Assembly (NCBI GenBank): GCA_963978905.1
Contig: OZ022260.1
Location: 16,977,725-17,041,724 of the forward strand
Direction of reading: 5' to 3'
DNA length: 64,000 nt
Origin: Trichostrongylus colubriformis
Taxonomy: Eukaryota > Nematoda > Chromadorea > Rhabditida > Trichostrongylidae
In this document: positions 43,801-55,210 of the stretch, piece by piece
Position numbering within the stretch: the stretch's first letter is position 1
How the letters are laid out: every line of letters starts with the position of its first letter
Notes under the pieces: model-generated
The model's database searches: none
Told to the model about the DNA's origin: nothing
Seen by the model: only the letters and a program-made list of their open reading frames with translations
Translations under genes and position numbers: made by a program

Positions 43801-46800
43801 ACGGTCCAACTGTACGACAGCAGCTCGGCATTGGTCGACCTTGCAATGTGCGGTCTCGCGTTGTCATGCTAGAAACGGACATGTGACCGCCGCCGTTGCG
43901 AATTTTGGACATTTGCCTTTGCTTTTCGTAACCGACGAATGTAGACGTCGGCGGATACTATTGTATCTTCATCGAGCAGCTTTCAGTACTCTACGCCGTG
44001 TACACTCCACCAAATGCGGTCTTCGTCTTCGATGGAATAGTCGCCTGACGCAAACTTCGAATGCCAGAAGTGCACTGTACCTCTGGCGGGGACATGCTCT
44101 TTGTGAACTTCTTTTACACGTCTGCCGATATCCGCGTGTTCCTTGCCAGACAGCGATAGAAATAGTATGACGTTGTGGTTGAGGTCTCTGAACGGCTTGA
44201 AATCGTGAGGCATGGTGGCGGACTGAAACAACTTTGTTGTGATTATTTTGCGTTACTTCAAAGAGCTTTTCATACTCATTCCCACGATACCTCGTGCGTC
44301 CATTTTTGTTAACTCGTTGCTGAGTAAGAAAGTCTAGAAGTCATCACTACCATTTGTCCGAGCCATATAGACTCAATCTAATACTATAGCACCCATCATT
44401 TACTCTGCCGCTTCATTTTTAACTACTAATATTACCCAAACCTTCACAATCTTATTGACAAATTCAATTGCTATACGCAACACTAGAACATTAAATTAAA
44501 CCGACTTTAAGCCCAATTAACACTGATGAAACAGAAAAAAGTGTGTGAAGCAAAAGTGCTGCTCACAGAATGCGCACCTCATGCACGCGGCTTCTCTACA
44601 ACCATTGACAAAACAATCGAACAAGTGTTGGCAACGTAAATAATGGTTGCGATAGGTACCAACAAGGAAACGTTCAGTAGTGAAAGAAAAGCACTCATTG
44701 ACAATGAAAAATAAAATGCAAAAAAAATCTGCGTCGACGGGGAGCAATTCCCCCTATCCTGCAGATCCGGAACACTATCGCCATTTTGCAATTTTAGTTT
44801 CTAGACAGTTACAATCAGTATTCGGAGCTCTATCGATCCATTTTGGTCGCATTTCAAAGTTCCATGGGAAGTTGAAACCTTTGCTTTGTAAGTAAGGCGA
44901 AAAGTTCAAAAACTTACCTTTTTCATAACTACAGGAGTAGGTAAACCAATAACTTTTTCAAATTTGTCCTCATATAGAGACGATTTGATCATCTTAGCGT
45001 GCATCATTTGTTTGAATAATCATGAGTTTATGTGGGAGCCAGTAAGGAAATAGCAGTGGCAGGATTGATATCGTAAGCATAAACAACGCTAGTCATGGAT
45101 GCACCGAAGTATCAAAGGTTATTAAGAAGCGACTTAGCAGGAAAAGTAGCTTGAAGGAAGAAGATTTAACGAGAATTGAAATGCGGACATCTTCGGGAAA
45201 TATGCTCGGTCCTCTAACTATCAGAAAAAGCAAAAATACGAAAGATTAGGTTTGAACTGAGAAAGTGACAAAGGAAAGAGGAGCAACGAAGAGAGAGCTC
45301 AGCGAGCCAAGGAGTGTTACATTCAGACCGGAAGTCGCTCTTGCAGGCAAGACCGCTCTCGAGTTCTCAGCGACTCTCCTGAGTTATTCATATTTAGGCA
45401 TAGAATCTTGGCACTTTTCCGATCTTTCAATAAATTGGGGAGCACTCAGTGAGTTACTGAGTCTACCCATTACACCACCACACACCCTAACACCACCTAG
45501 CACTCCCGCGGGTTTGGCCAAGGGAGGTGTGAGCCATGTTGGAAGATATCAGCTTCACCTAAAGAGCCCCCAGTTCAGAAAACAGCCCTGAATTCAACGT
45601 CTCAAAGCGCTTACAGTTATGTAAGCTTCATTACAATTCAGCTAAGTGACCTGTTAGCACCACACCATTATCTTAAGACGCGTACGTGACACTTCAATTA
45701 AGAGCGGTGTCAGTCGCCTCGTAGCTGTCCTTCAGCTCATAACATTATGATGAATTCGTCATTAAATGATTTCATGGACTAATCCATAGTTTTGCAGATC
45801 ACACACAGGAGTCCTCGAAAATGCACGGATGGTAGTAAGTGAGTTGCATACATTCACGACCTGTTCTTTCAAGGAAAACAGGAGAGTTCAAGTGTCGCAT
45901 AAAACACTGCAACCTGCATTGCAACGTAAATCCGCGTACTTACCTTACGGTACCGGCGCCAAGTCGACCAAGCTGTTGACATCGGCACTGTTGCAACAGG
46001 CTCTTACGCTCGACCGAACCTTAATATGTATCGTTGCATCGTGGTCAGAGTCCGCGCGAATCTGTGGCGAGATGAATCTTTGCGAGGACCTTGGATCATC
46101 ATACTGTAGCATGGTCCGGTGGAGGTAATACCGCTGTCGCAAAAGAATGAAATGGCCTGGGAGTGAAACGAAACTGCTGACAGCTTCGCATAAGCAACCC
46201 GAAACGAGTACTATTACTGTTATTTGGACAGAGTGAGTATGAGACAGCAAACTTCGATGCGATGTCCTACTGCTCAAATTTTGACAAATTACGTCACCCA
46301 ACAACAAGAGACGTCTCTTACACTTGATTGAATTTTGGAGTTGTCTTTGGGAGAATCTTTGTCGTTGCCTATCTGCTCCTTTCAAACTTAGGTTTCCAAT
46401 CAGTAGAATAGAAGCACTCATGCGAAGTACATTATTGATTGCGGCACTACTGTTGTCAAATGTTTATTGAAGTACTTCTCTGAAGTTATTGTCGTAATCA
46501 ACTGTTGCAACGCAGGCCTGACAAATAAAAACCAATGCAAACAAAAAATGTGCACGTGAGATGAATGAAAGAGTTAAAAAAAGGCTAGGAAATCATAAGA
46601 GCACACCTATCCATAGAAGACACCTATTTGGAATTTTTGAAAAACTGCGAGTGTGACGAGTGCAAACAATCTTTTCTGCTCCGAGTGCCTTTTTAACTTC
46701 GTGCCGCTAGATAGGCTCCTGCTTTTCATCATGAGTGGGCTTGTTTCGCGTAGTTTTGTTGACATTTTTCGGACAAGGTGACGAAATTTATGCATGAAAG

Positions 46801-47789
46801 GCAATTGCGACACAACAAAATTTTCCTTCACTATATAAAGGAAAGTGTATAGGGATGGGAAATTATTGAAACAATAAATGGAAAATATGATCTTTTTCAC
46901 CTAACAACATGAACATTTCAGCTCTACATACACGCTCATCTGTCAAACAAGAAGGGATGGCTATTGCGTTCGTTTGAGACAATGTTGCGCGGAAGAAGAG
47001 TTATGCTTGGGACCACACTGCTCTTCGCTTGAGAACTGCCCCGGAAGTATTCAAACGAGATGCATGGTGAGAATGTGCGGAGAAGGCCACACCTGTCGAA
47101 TGGACAACGAATGTCCTTCGCCAATGAATTGCGAGCGTGGGAGGTGTGCAATGAGCAACAATTCCGAAATCCGTAGTGAGAATATCGAACAAGCTGAAAC
47201 CACCTTGGCAAAAAAACGTTTCAAGAGAGAAAAGAAATCGTTGAGGAAACATGCTCACAAAACAGGATATCATCCAGCATCAGACTTGCAAAACTCGTCA
47301 CCAGCGAAGACAAATCAGACCACGGAGCACAAATCTACTAAATCACTCATGAAATATACAGCGACTAAGGTGGAATCAACGTCTACAATGAATCCGACCT
47401 CCCCACTGAGTGAAACCAATGACACAACGACCGAAGTTGCGCCAAGTCGGAAGAAGAAATCGGTATATAAAAAAATCAGTCATCCTCTTGTATTTAGCTC
47501 GCTAAGTACTGCATCACCGAGATCCAATGAGTCGACAGCTGAGAAATCTGCTGAGCCATCCAAAAAATCCATGTTGACCAAAGTCATATCAACGACCACC
47601 GCATCAAGCGAAGCCAATGACAAAACGGCAGATTTTGCTCATAGGCGAGAAATTAAGTCGGTGCATGTACAGCAAACCAAGAATCATTCTGGATTTGGCT
47701 CGCGAAGTATTCCACCATCGAAAGCCAATGAGTCTACAGAGAGGAAATCTACTGAGCCATCCGAGGTCATATCAATGTCTACCTGGTGA
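40812..47789 (+). CDS. Secreted cysteine-rich (EB-like) protein with Ser/Thr/Lys-rich tail (start exon not found)
   Basis: Proposed exons 40812-40878, 40947-40987, 42644-42700, 46000-46124 and 46922-47789. They total 1158 bases (385 codons plus stop) and their phases agree (1,0,0,2). Exon 1 encodes a hydrophobic secretion-signal-like segment, IIIGLSAILLAFLP; its Met must come from an upstream exon. Exons 4-5 encode about 17 cysteines in roughly 120 residues with spacing like EB/Cys-rich modules of nematode secreted proteins (for example CGEMNLCEDLGSSYC, CSSLENCPG, CRMDNECPSPMNC). The rest is about 200 residues of Ser/Thr/Lys/Glu-rich, low-complexity repeat, probably O-glycosylated. The function is not known. 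Exons 1-2 are duplicated at 61.7-61.9 kb with splice sites kept. Exon 5 is well supported; linking all five exons is inference. The third intron holds a mariner and other repeats. Confidence 0.55.
41026..41195 (-). mobile_element. GC-rich short element, type G4 (copy A)
   Basis: Starts TTCATACTCGACGCAGGCAG and ends CACTGCAGAGTATGGACGCG. Core has GACGCAGAGACACGCAGGCA. It is an inverted relative of G1 and G3 and lies in the second intron of the cysteine-rich gene. Partner at 61893-62062. Confidence 0.6.
41400..42560. repeat. Possible non-autonomous DNA element with inverted ends
   Basis: The block AATCAGCTCATCGAGCTTTA near 41425 is mirrored by GTAGAGCTCGATGGGCTAAT near 42476. A third, inverted copy of the left end lies at about 48010-48110. 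The interior has no transposase. It continues in copy B from about 62735 to the window end. Confidence 0.4.
43143..44905. mobile_element. Element with about 300-bp inverted arms, hosting a mariner
   Basis: Left arm 43143-43460 and right arm about 44700-44905 are inverted copies (GGTTTCAACTTCCCATGGA, TAGAGCTCCGAATACTGATT, TAGTGTTCCGGATCTGCAG, GGGATTGCTCCCC and their complements). The left arm has about 90 extra bases. The middle contains the mariner derivative at 43500-44381. No other coding region. Confidence 0.6.
43500..44381 (-). mobile_element. Internally deleted mariner, D1-less family (copy 1)
   Basis: 882 bp, TA at 43498-43499 and 44382-44383. On the minus strand: an N-terminal half with MPHDFKPFRDLNHNVILF and HFWHSKFASGDYSIEDEDR (helix-turn-helix region), then directly the C-terminal half with VLPHPPYSPDLAL. 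The middle with the first catalytic Asp is deleted at the same junction (SVHGVEY) as in 52560-53458. Stops and frameshifts are present. Confidence 0.87.
44910..45999. other. Intronic or intergenic, nothing firm
   Basis: Within the long third intron of the proposed cysteine-rich gene. A possible small exon at 45798-45833 (TTTGCAG acceptor, GTAAGT donor) does not fit the phases and was left out. Confidence 0.4.
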
Positions 47790-48530
47790 AACAACATAGT
47801 TTTTAACCAATCACATATGATGACTACCATAGGGTGAACTGATAAACGATCAGTATCACCACCAAAGAATAAAAACCTTAATTTCGTTCAGTTTTGAGTA
47901 CGATAACATCTGTATGAGTTACTCAGCTTATTTGGCAGCAGCTTCACTGCTGGTTATAATTATAGCGTGCGTGGCTCGCTAAAGAATGGCCACTGGCACC
48001 TTGTGCATGCGAGAACGTAAAAAGTTAGTTTTTTAAAATTTTGAAAAGACCACCCTGTACATCTTGATGAGCTGATTTGAGTAGTAGACAATTATGAAAA
48101 GATCAAGTGAAAACGAATAGAGTTATAGTTAAAAATTAAAGAAACGCGCATCGGCGTCATTTGTCGAAAATTACCGTGGGTATTTATTATACATGAGATG
48201 AATTCCTTGCGTTGGTTTTGTTAATTATCTGAGTAATTTTTACAAGAACTCGAACTGCATTTGTTATGATGATTCTCAGAGCAATTAAAGCAAAAAAAGT
48301 TCTCAGACTTAGTCTTTGTTGCCAGACCTTTTGCATGGGAATATGGAGCACCGTGATCTTTGGATAGCTCCTACTGTCATCTACACAGGAAACACACGTC
48401 TCTTTGAAATAACTGGAGATTAGCAAGATATCTACCTACCCCTACAGATGAACTTCGACGAGGATTACTCTTCTATGGGCTCTGGCGCTACCTTTATAGT
48501 TGACGATTCTTTTTCTTTTGTATGCCAACA
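47790..48530. other. Downstream flank of the cysteine-rich gene
   Basis: AATAAA near 47868 could be the gene's poly(A) signal. An inverted copy of the 41.4-kb repeat end lies at about 48010-48110. Otherwise nothing recognised. Confidence 0.4.
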
Positions 48531-49360
48531 CGAGATCGGAAGTGGAACCTTTATTGGCCTAACGTTTCGACCTCCTCTTCTTCTTCAGAGGCCTTAGGAT
48601 GGCTCGGAGCTCTTGTTTTGCAAAGTATCCGAACAGAAGCCTCCTTCCATCGAGCGTTTCCGGCGTCGTTTCAAGATCGCTCTCGGACAACCCGGTAATG
48701 AAGCAACAAACTCACCCGAATTTCCACCAGCGGAGCAGCAGCTCACGCCTCAATCACATGTGTCAAAGGCGAATGAGTCTTACTTGACTCGATGCTCCTT
48801 ATACGGCAGAAACTACTGTCGCGCACGTCGCCTTTGCTTTAACTGGCACTGTGATACAGAAGGCAGGAGTTCATTGCTAATCGAGAGACACTTGTTTCGG
48901 TTGTTCATTCGTGGCTTTCTTGTAGAAATCCAGAATGATTCTAATACTTTCCGTTACGAAACTTTCGTCTCGTACGCCAAAATAGAGCACATAACATGAA
49001 AGTCACTTCTGCTCCTGCTCTTATGCTCCTCAATTTTATGTTTGCCAAGTGGGGTTGTTATAACACCACGCCTTTTCCCCTAGATGTTCTTTGATGCGTA
49101 CAGCCATTTCCCGTTTCTCCAATATATGTGCTATTACAAGTCCTACATTGAAGCTCATAAGTAACGCAAGCCCTATCACAATCTCCTGGCTTTCCATAAG
49201 GACAAATAATCAGTTTGGTGTTATGCACTGCTTATCGTACAGTCTGTTGCGAACAAGTTGTCGTTTGATGTTGTCGTTAGGGATATTCACTGAGACAACA
49301 TCATTTTGTATCTGTGCTCGAACAATACTGCGGTTTATTTCAGCGCTAACCCTGTCGGAG
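48531..49360 (-). pseudogene. Penelope-like element fragment: RT end, GIY-YIG endonuclease, 3' terminus
   Basis: Minus strand. About 49355-49220 encodes the end of the RT (RAQIQNDVVSVNIPNDNIK), homologous to the 36.7-kb copy. About 49200-48870 encodes the Cys linker and GIY-YIG nuclease (TYELQCRTCNSTYIGETG, then RKVLESFWIS), broken by stops. The 3' end (48596-48551) has a hammerhead-like motif. 5'-truncated where it meets RTE sequence near 49370. Confidence 0.75.
48551..48596 (-). ncRNA. Hammerhead-ribozyme-like motif, best stem I of the set
   Basis: Minus strand: GGCCT, CTGAAGA, a short purine-rich linker, GAAAC, GTT, AGGCC. The flanking GGCCT/AGGCC pair is a perfect 5-bp stem I, in the order expected of the short-stem-III hammerheads of Penelope-like elements. 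The box CTGAAGA differs from CUGAUGA by one base. Confidence 0.45.
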
Positions 49361-49370
49361 ATGACGCGAC

Positions 49371-49880
49371 ATGAGCGCTCACGATCCAAAGGTTGAATCC
49401 TCTGCGGTCCCGTAGTCGCACGAACGCACTTTCAGGCGACGTTGAGCCAAAGTCCTTTACCAGGTTCTTATAGTCGTTTCTCACAGCTACTGCACATCTT
49501 CCTACACATCTTTCGTCAGCATCGCCCGAATAGATGGTGTAATTTTCGATGTTGAGGACGGGCTGATCTCTGTTGCGTGTTTCTTGAAGTGCAGCAGACG
49601 GCGCGTGAAGATAGCGTAGTAGTTTGGACAGTGCGGACCGTTGGAGTTCACTTGACAATGAGCGGCAGTTCAGCGTGACGAGCTGGATATTTTTAGCCAA
49701 AGATCCCACACTTTTCACAGATATAGAACCTGACAGATCACCATGGGCTACGGCTTTGGGCTGGACACCAGCATCTTCTTGCAATATATGGAATACTTTT
49801 GCCATGATAAGTGTGCAACTTATATAGATCGAACGTATACTGCGAACGCTTACTGAGATCAGTAAAAGCAGGGGTACCAC
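49371..49880 (-). pseudogene. RTE-type LINE N-terminus: AP-like endonuclease, truncated
   Basis: Minus-strand frame with IQLVTLNCRSLSSELQRSAL, SAALQETRNRDQPVLNIENY, IYSGDADERCVGRCAVAVRN, SAFVRLRDRRGFNLWIVSAH. This matches the start of the apurinic-endonuclease-like domain of nematode RTE retrotransposons (N in LNCRS and E in QETR are catalytic-domain landmarks). It ends after SAHV, before the remaining catalytic motifs, at the junction with Penelope-like sequence. The RT is absent here. Confidence 0.85.
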
Positions 49881-50564
49881 GTGCAGGTATCAGTAAGCTC
49901 GTATACGTATACGCAACCCTATTTTAATCGAGATTTTGGATATTGTGAAAATTCTAGCAAATTTGAGCTCTCAGAATCTGGGAGCGCCAGTTTTAAAGAC
50001 AGCAGGATTACTAACGTTAATGTGGAAGAAGGGATATGCTGACTGAGAAGTAAATTTAAAGATCAAAGGTGATTGTGTATGGCGTCTCTGAGACTGAAAT
50101 AAACTCTCTAAACTCCTCAATAAGACCTACACTGGCTAGTAACCTTCGCTGATTGTAAATTTCCGATAGATGAGTAGTTAACGTGCTGCGCAGAATAGCC
50201 ACACACCACACATCCACGTAGCTCTCATCGATAAGTCTATAATGAGGCGTGCCAAAAGCAGACCCACCACCGAAGTCAGACTTGAAGATATTAATTCATG
50301 TCATAATGTCACCGTCAGAATAGGGGAGTATATGTCGAATTCCTCGGGGTATGGACAACACCACTCCCTCTTTTCTTCGTTGTCGCCCTATTTATGTCTC
50401 TACTGTCATTCTCAACAATCAAGCATAAAGTGATCTTGTTGGTTTCTGATGAAAGACGAGTCAAAAGCGCTCCAGTAAACACTGGACCGGTTCTATCAGA
50501 TGTCTATTTGTTAGTATGTAAGGGAGTTATCTCATTGACAAGAGGAATGGTCTGGTTGAACCGT

Positions 50565-50745
50565 GTTCAGCTCTGCGGTACCGGCGGCAGGGGCCCTCTG
50601 CGTCTCCGGCTATGGCACACTGTCTCATCGCTTGAGTCGTCTGTGCACCTCAGCCGTACCACTCTGCCCCGCTCCCTGTGAACGGAACCATACTCTGCCA
50701 GCTCCGAGGGGTAACGCCCCTAACAGTGCGAAGTGCCAAATATTT
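50565..50745 (+). mobile_element. GC-rich short interspersed element, type G1 (copy B)
   Basis: Starts CAGCTCTGCGGTACCGGCGG. Same family and position as 26926-27092, hence inherited with the duplication. Confidence 0.6.
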
Positions 50746-51165
50746 CTAACAAGGAAATCTCACGCCAAAATAGAGGGCGTAAGATTTCCCTGCTGCATGA
50801 GAGTTGTAGTCAATAATACGAAGTTCTCCAATTGATGGAGGTTTAGAAGGATGGTGGACTGCTCGACCAAGAGAGAGAGCGGTCCCACGAAATCAAACTT
50901 TGCATAACTTGAAAACCCTAATTCATTTTGTCAACATCGAAATCTGAAAAAAGAAACGGATACTGTAAGCTGCATCGCGTAAGCTTGCACATGAATACCG
51001 TAGTTCCTTTGCAACGATTGAATCTTCATTTCATTCACATCGTTCACATGAAGAATTCATTATCAAAACAGGATGTGCCGAAATTTTAGCGAATAGGTCC
51101 TCCGAAGCCGAGCGGTTATGAAAAAACCACATAGCGTTATTAATTGTTCTATCACAAGCCAAATA

Positions 51166-51835
51166 TTGGGTAGTCGAAAAAGTTTATTCTTTTTTTTTGA
51201 ATACGCGCTTTTTCCATCCAAACTGCTTATCAGCAATCTCTTCTGTACATACACATGTAGTACAAGTCCACACGCATCTATAGGTATTATTGTCTTCCAT
51301 CTCCCGGATAACCTTTTTCATTAAAAAATAAATATCAAAGGAGTACTTTCGGGGCCTCTCCGCAAACGAATCCAGTCGTCGTATAAACGCTGTATTCGAG
51401 GAGGGTCTAATGTCCGAGCTTGTGGCACAACTTTGGTTCAAACGCTTTCGAGAGGGTACTACAAGTCAAAGATTCTGACCGGTCTGAACCCTCATCGGAG
51501 GTCGACAACGAACTATATATTCTGGTCGCGAAAATCGCAGAGAAACGTCCGAACCATGACACGATTCTTTTCCTACACGATAGTGCTCGCCCACATATAG
51601 CAAAAGCGACTCGCCGAAAAATTCTCAAGCTAGGATAAAAAGTGTTGCCCCATCCACCTTATAGCCCTGATCTTGCTTCATCGAATTATCACCTTTTCCT
51701 TTCCCAATCTAACGCCATTCAAAAAAAAAACTTTCGATAATGAAGCTGACATGGAACGGTGTTGTGCAACTTCTTCAAATAAAGCCAGAACAGTTCCATG
51801 CGGATGGCATAGCAAAATTGCCTGAAAGGTGGCGA
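51166..51835 (+). mobile_element. Truncated mariner fragment (copy B only)
   Basis: Left end TTGGGTAGTCGAAAAAG. Plus-strand pieces: ELVAQLWFKRFREGTT (N-terminal domain), then after a deletion LFLHDSARPHIAKATRRK (second Asp) and VLPHPPYSPDLASSNYHLF (third Asp) with a stop between. The right inverted end is missing. Copy A at 27540 lacks it. Confidence 0.75.
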
Positions 51836-52559
51836 GTCCCGCCTAGTGTTGGCATAGGAGCAAGGATCGACTGACTGATCGACTGTTCATCGATTGCTGC
51901 ATATGGCACCAAAGTAATCGCACTTTTTGTGGAGGAGCTTTTTCAAACGAGTTCGGAGAAGTCGGGTCTACACACCAGTTGTCCTACTCTGACGTAGCTT
52001 TTCCTATCATCGGTGACCTTTCGGTACTAAGGCTCTTAAAATCGTAATCTCAGTTTGCAAAAATCGCAGTGCCGAAGCTCACTAAGCTTCAATTGTGGCG
52101 TTTCTCAGAAGATCGAGGACGCTAAACCCTGCAAACTGTTGCAGAAACTTGACTTCACGTGCCAAGTTCATCTTCTTCAATTCTTAAGTCCATCATGGAA
52201 TTAGTGGATCTGCTAATGGCGGATGTGTTCGAAGACACTCGTGAACGTTGCGTGTTGAGAATCGCTGACGTAAAGCTCAATGCTTCAAAGGTGGCAAAGG
52301 AAACGCTCTACCATTCAAAAAATCTAGAAACTTGTATATTGACAAAAGCAGCAATCAAGAGAAGAAAGGGAAAAACACAATAGGCAGCAACTGCTTCAAT
52401 CGATATTTAAATCTAAATGTGTAAAATTAATGTGAGGTTTCGAAATTCAATTGAAAAGATCGAAAGCTTCCACAGAAATAGTGCGGAAGATTTTCGAGCC
52501 TATGGGAGAGCTTTCGGCTCATAGACTTTTTCTCAAGCCTCGAATAGTAGAGCTATTTA

Positions 52560-53458
52560 TTAGGTTGATTCATAATAAATCGGACAAATGGTAGTGATGA
52601 TTTCTAGAGATCATAACTCAGTAACGAATTAACGAAAATGGACGCGCGAGGTACCTTTGGAATGAGTATGAAAAGCTCTTCAAAGTACCGCAAAATAATC
52701 ACTCCAAAGTAAATTCATTCCGCCACAATGCCGCACGATTTCAAGCGGTCCAGAGACCACATCCGCAACGTCATACTATTTATATCGCTATCTGGCCAGG
52801 AACCCGCGGATATCGGCAGACGTCTGATAGAAGTTCACAAGGAGCATGCCCCCGGCAGAAGTACACTGTAGTTGTAGCATTCGAAGTTTGCGTCAGGCGA
52901 CTATTCCATCGAAGACGAAAACCGCGGTTGGTGGAGCGTACACGGCGTAGAGTACTGGGAGCTGCTCGATGAAGGTACCACAGTATCCGCCGACGTCTAC
53001 GTTCGTCAATTACGAGAATTGAAGGCCAATGTCCAAAGTTCGCTACGGCGGCGGTCACATGTCTACTTCCAGCACGACAACGTGTCTACTTCCACAGACC
53101 GCACTTCGCAAGATCGACCAAGGCCGAGCTGCTGTCGTACAGTTGGACCGTACTTCTATACCCACCGTACTCCCCAGACCTGGCCCCTTCAGATTTCCAC
53201 CTTTTCTCCCACAGCCAACGCCACCTGGACAGCCAAGACTTCATAACTCGCGACGAGGTCAAGGCGGCACTCGGCAACTTCTTCGAGCTCCAGCTTCCGG
53301 CCTTCTGGAGCAAGGGCATCCATGATCTGCCTATACCGTGGCAGAAGGTCATCGATAAAGATGGAGTATATTTCAAGTGAATCCCTGTTGTCGTAAAAAA
53401 GTTGTACGACAATGATTAAAATTGGTCAATTTGTCCGATTTATTATGAATCAACCTAA
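52560..53458 (+). mobile_element. Internally deleted mariner, D1-less family (copy 2)
   Basis: 899 bp, TA at 52558-52559 and 53459-53460, ends TTAGGTTGATTCATAATAAA. Plus-strand pieces: MPHDFKRSRDHIRNVILFI, HSKFASGDYSIEDENR, then SVHGVEYWELLDEGTTV joined directly to the C-terminal half. Same deletion as 43500-44381. Missing from copy A. Confidence 0.87.
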
Positions 53459-54790
53459 TATTTTACATATATTGATAGTGATCTTTCGAAATTGAGCGGC
53501 ATACCCTACTGACTTACTGCTGCCGAAATGATTTTACTGAAACGAATGTTCGAAAAGCCAAAAATCGCTGTTATGAATGCAACCTTCTTATGGTATCCTC
53601 TGTTTAGAGTATTTTCATCATATTCATCCTTCAGAGAGTAGCGATCGCGATCAGTAATCGGATTGTGTACAACATTTTTGGTGGAAAAACATGCACATGT
53701 AAAAGAATTGGTGGAATCTGAGTCGATTGTGCTTTTCATATATGCCCAGCCACATATTTGACAACACATACATGTAGATGCTCATCATTAATGCAAATGC
53801 ATATTTAAGCTATTCCTAAACCAAATGCTTCGTGATTACAGAAATCGAATTTTGTAGAAATTCCTAGCTTTTATGTATGCATTAGGCACATTTACGCTCA
53901 TATAAAAGACGTACAAGGAAAGAGGTTGAGCCAAAGTTCTATCTCTTGCGTCTGTTTTTCAGAATTATTCTGCTGGCTCAACTATCATAATCACTTATCT
54001 AGTTTCCTACTAAGAAACGCAGAACATCAATGTTGAGGGGTGGCTCAAGGTTTTTGCGATAATGTATGGTCATTAAGCCCTAACATTCATGCACCTCACT
54101 CCCAGTATATGTAGGATCTAGTAGAAAAGAGGCTATGAGTATCGTAAAACTGTTACAATCATATTCTTCATATTTATTGCTGAAGGAATAGGTGGTATTT
54201 AAAAATACGAAAATGCGTACGATTAAGATGGTAAGTAGAGCGAAAGGAGTGATAAGCTCGAGGTGAAGAGACAAAGTGGCCCTATCTGCATTAAATGAAA
54301 TTTATACGCTCGATTGTGCTGTGAGTATCATTGCCCAGTACAGTGCCACTGTCCTTTAGTGGAGGATGACCTAAGCTTCATGGTTCAGTGCTATTGGTAT
54401 AGGGAGTGTTGTTTTTAACATCAAAATGCAATGCGTGGGTAGTATCGATGTTTGTTCTTACCCAGCGTTTTGGCTTCTATTTTGACTTCTGGCAATTCTC
54501 CGAGTTTTCATAGTTTTCACATCTCTCATTTCTCAATGAAGGTTTGATTCCGAATAGAATGAATAAGATTCTATTTCGTTTCGTGTTCGTTTTCTCATGC
54601 GTCATGCGCCCTAGCCTTGTAACAAATTTCAGAATTAATTTGCAGAAATTCCTTTGGTGTGGCGAGATACTCCTTAGCTGGCCCCTTGCCCCATAATCGG
54701 AACTAGAATTCACATTTTTCATAAAAAAGAATTGCGCGCTAATAATGGCGTAAGCCAGGCAAGTATGGAAATATAAATTGGCTTCTTTAG

Positions 54791-55210
54791 AGGGATCGTC
54801 CAAGGGAAAAAGAGTTATTCTGTTACCCATATATTTATTAGGTATTTGTTATGTGCGCATGTGAAGTTTCATGCGAAAAAAGCGATTCCGGCTAATATAC
54901 AGCTCCACAAAGTCTCGGCCGGGTGGGCGAGGTTTCCGAGCAAGACCCCGTCGTCCGTCGCGGTCTAAGATGCATTGCAGAAACAGAAAAATACCTAAAC
55001 CGTCCCACTCTCCGTTCTCAACCGCGTCGGACGACAGGACGGGGCTTGTTCACGGAGGCCCTCCCATACGGCCGAGAATTTCGGGAGTTTTATATTATCC
55101 CAATACTCACTTTTTTGCGTGAAACTGTGCATGCGGCCCTTATTAGACAAAAACAACATAGATAGTATATGGGTAACAAAGAAATGCATTTTTCCGTGAA
55201 CGATTACCCT
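54791..55210. mobile_element. Palindromic MITE, family M1 (copy 2)
   Basis: Ends AGGGATCGTCCAAGGGAAAA and its relative TTTTCCGTGAACGATTACCC. Inner arms hold CTGTTACCCATATA and TATATGGGTAACA. It directly abuts M2, the last four bases CCCT being shared. Confidence 0.65.

Noticed and set aside
45798..45833. Extra exon of the cysteine-rich gene
   Set aside because: Splice sites look good, but no reading phase joins it to both neighbouring exons.
54080..54274. Signal-peptide-like frame SLHLELITPFALLTILIV with a partner near 29200
   Set aside because: There is no ATG in either copy, the copy A frame is stopped soon after, and no downstream exon is visible.
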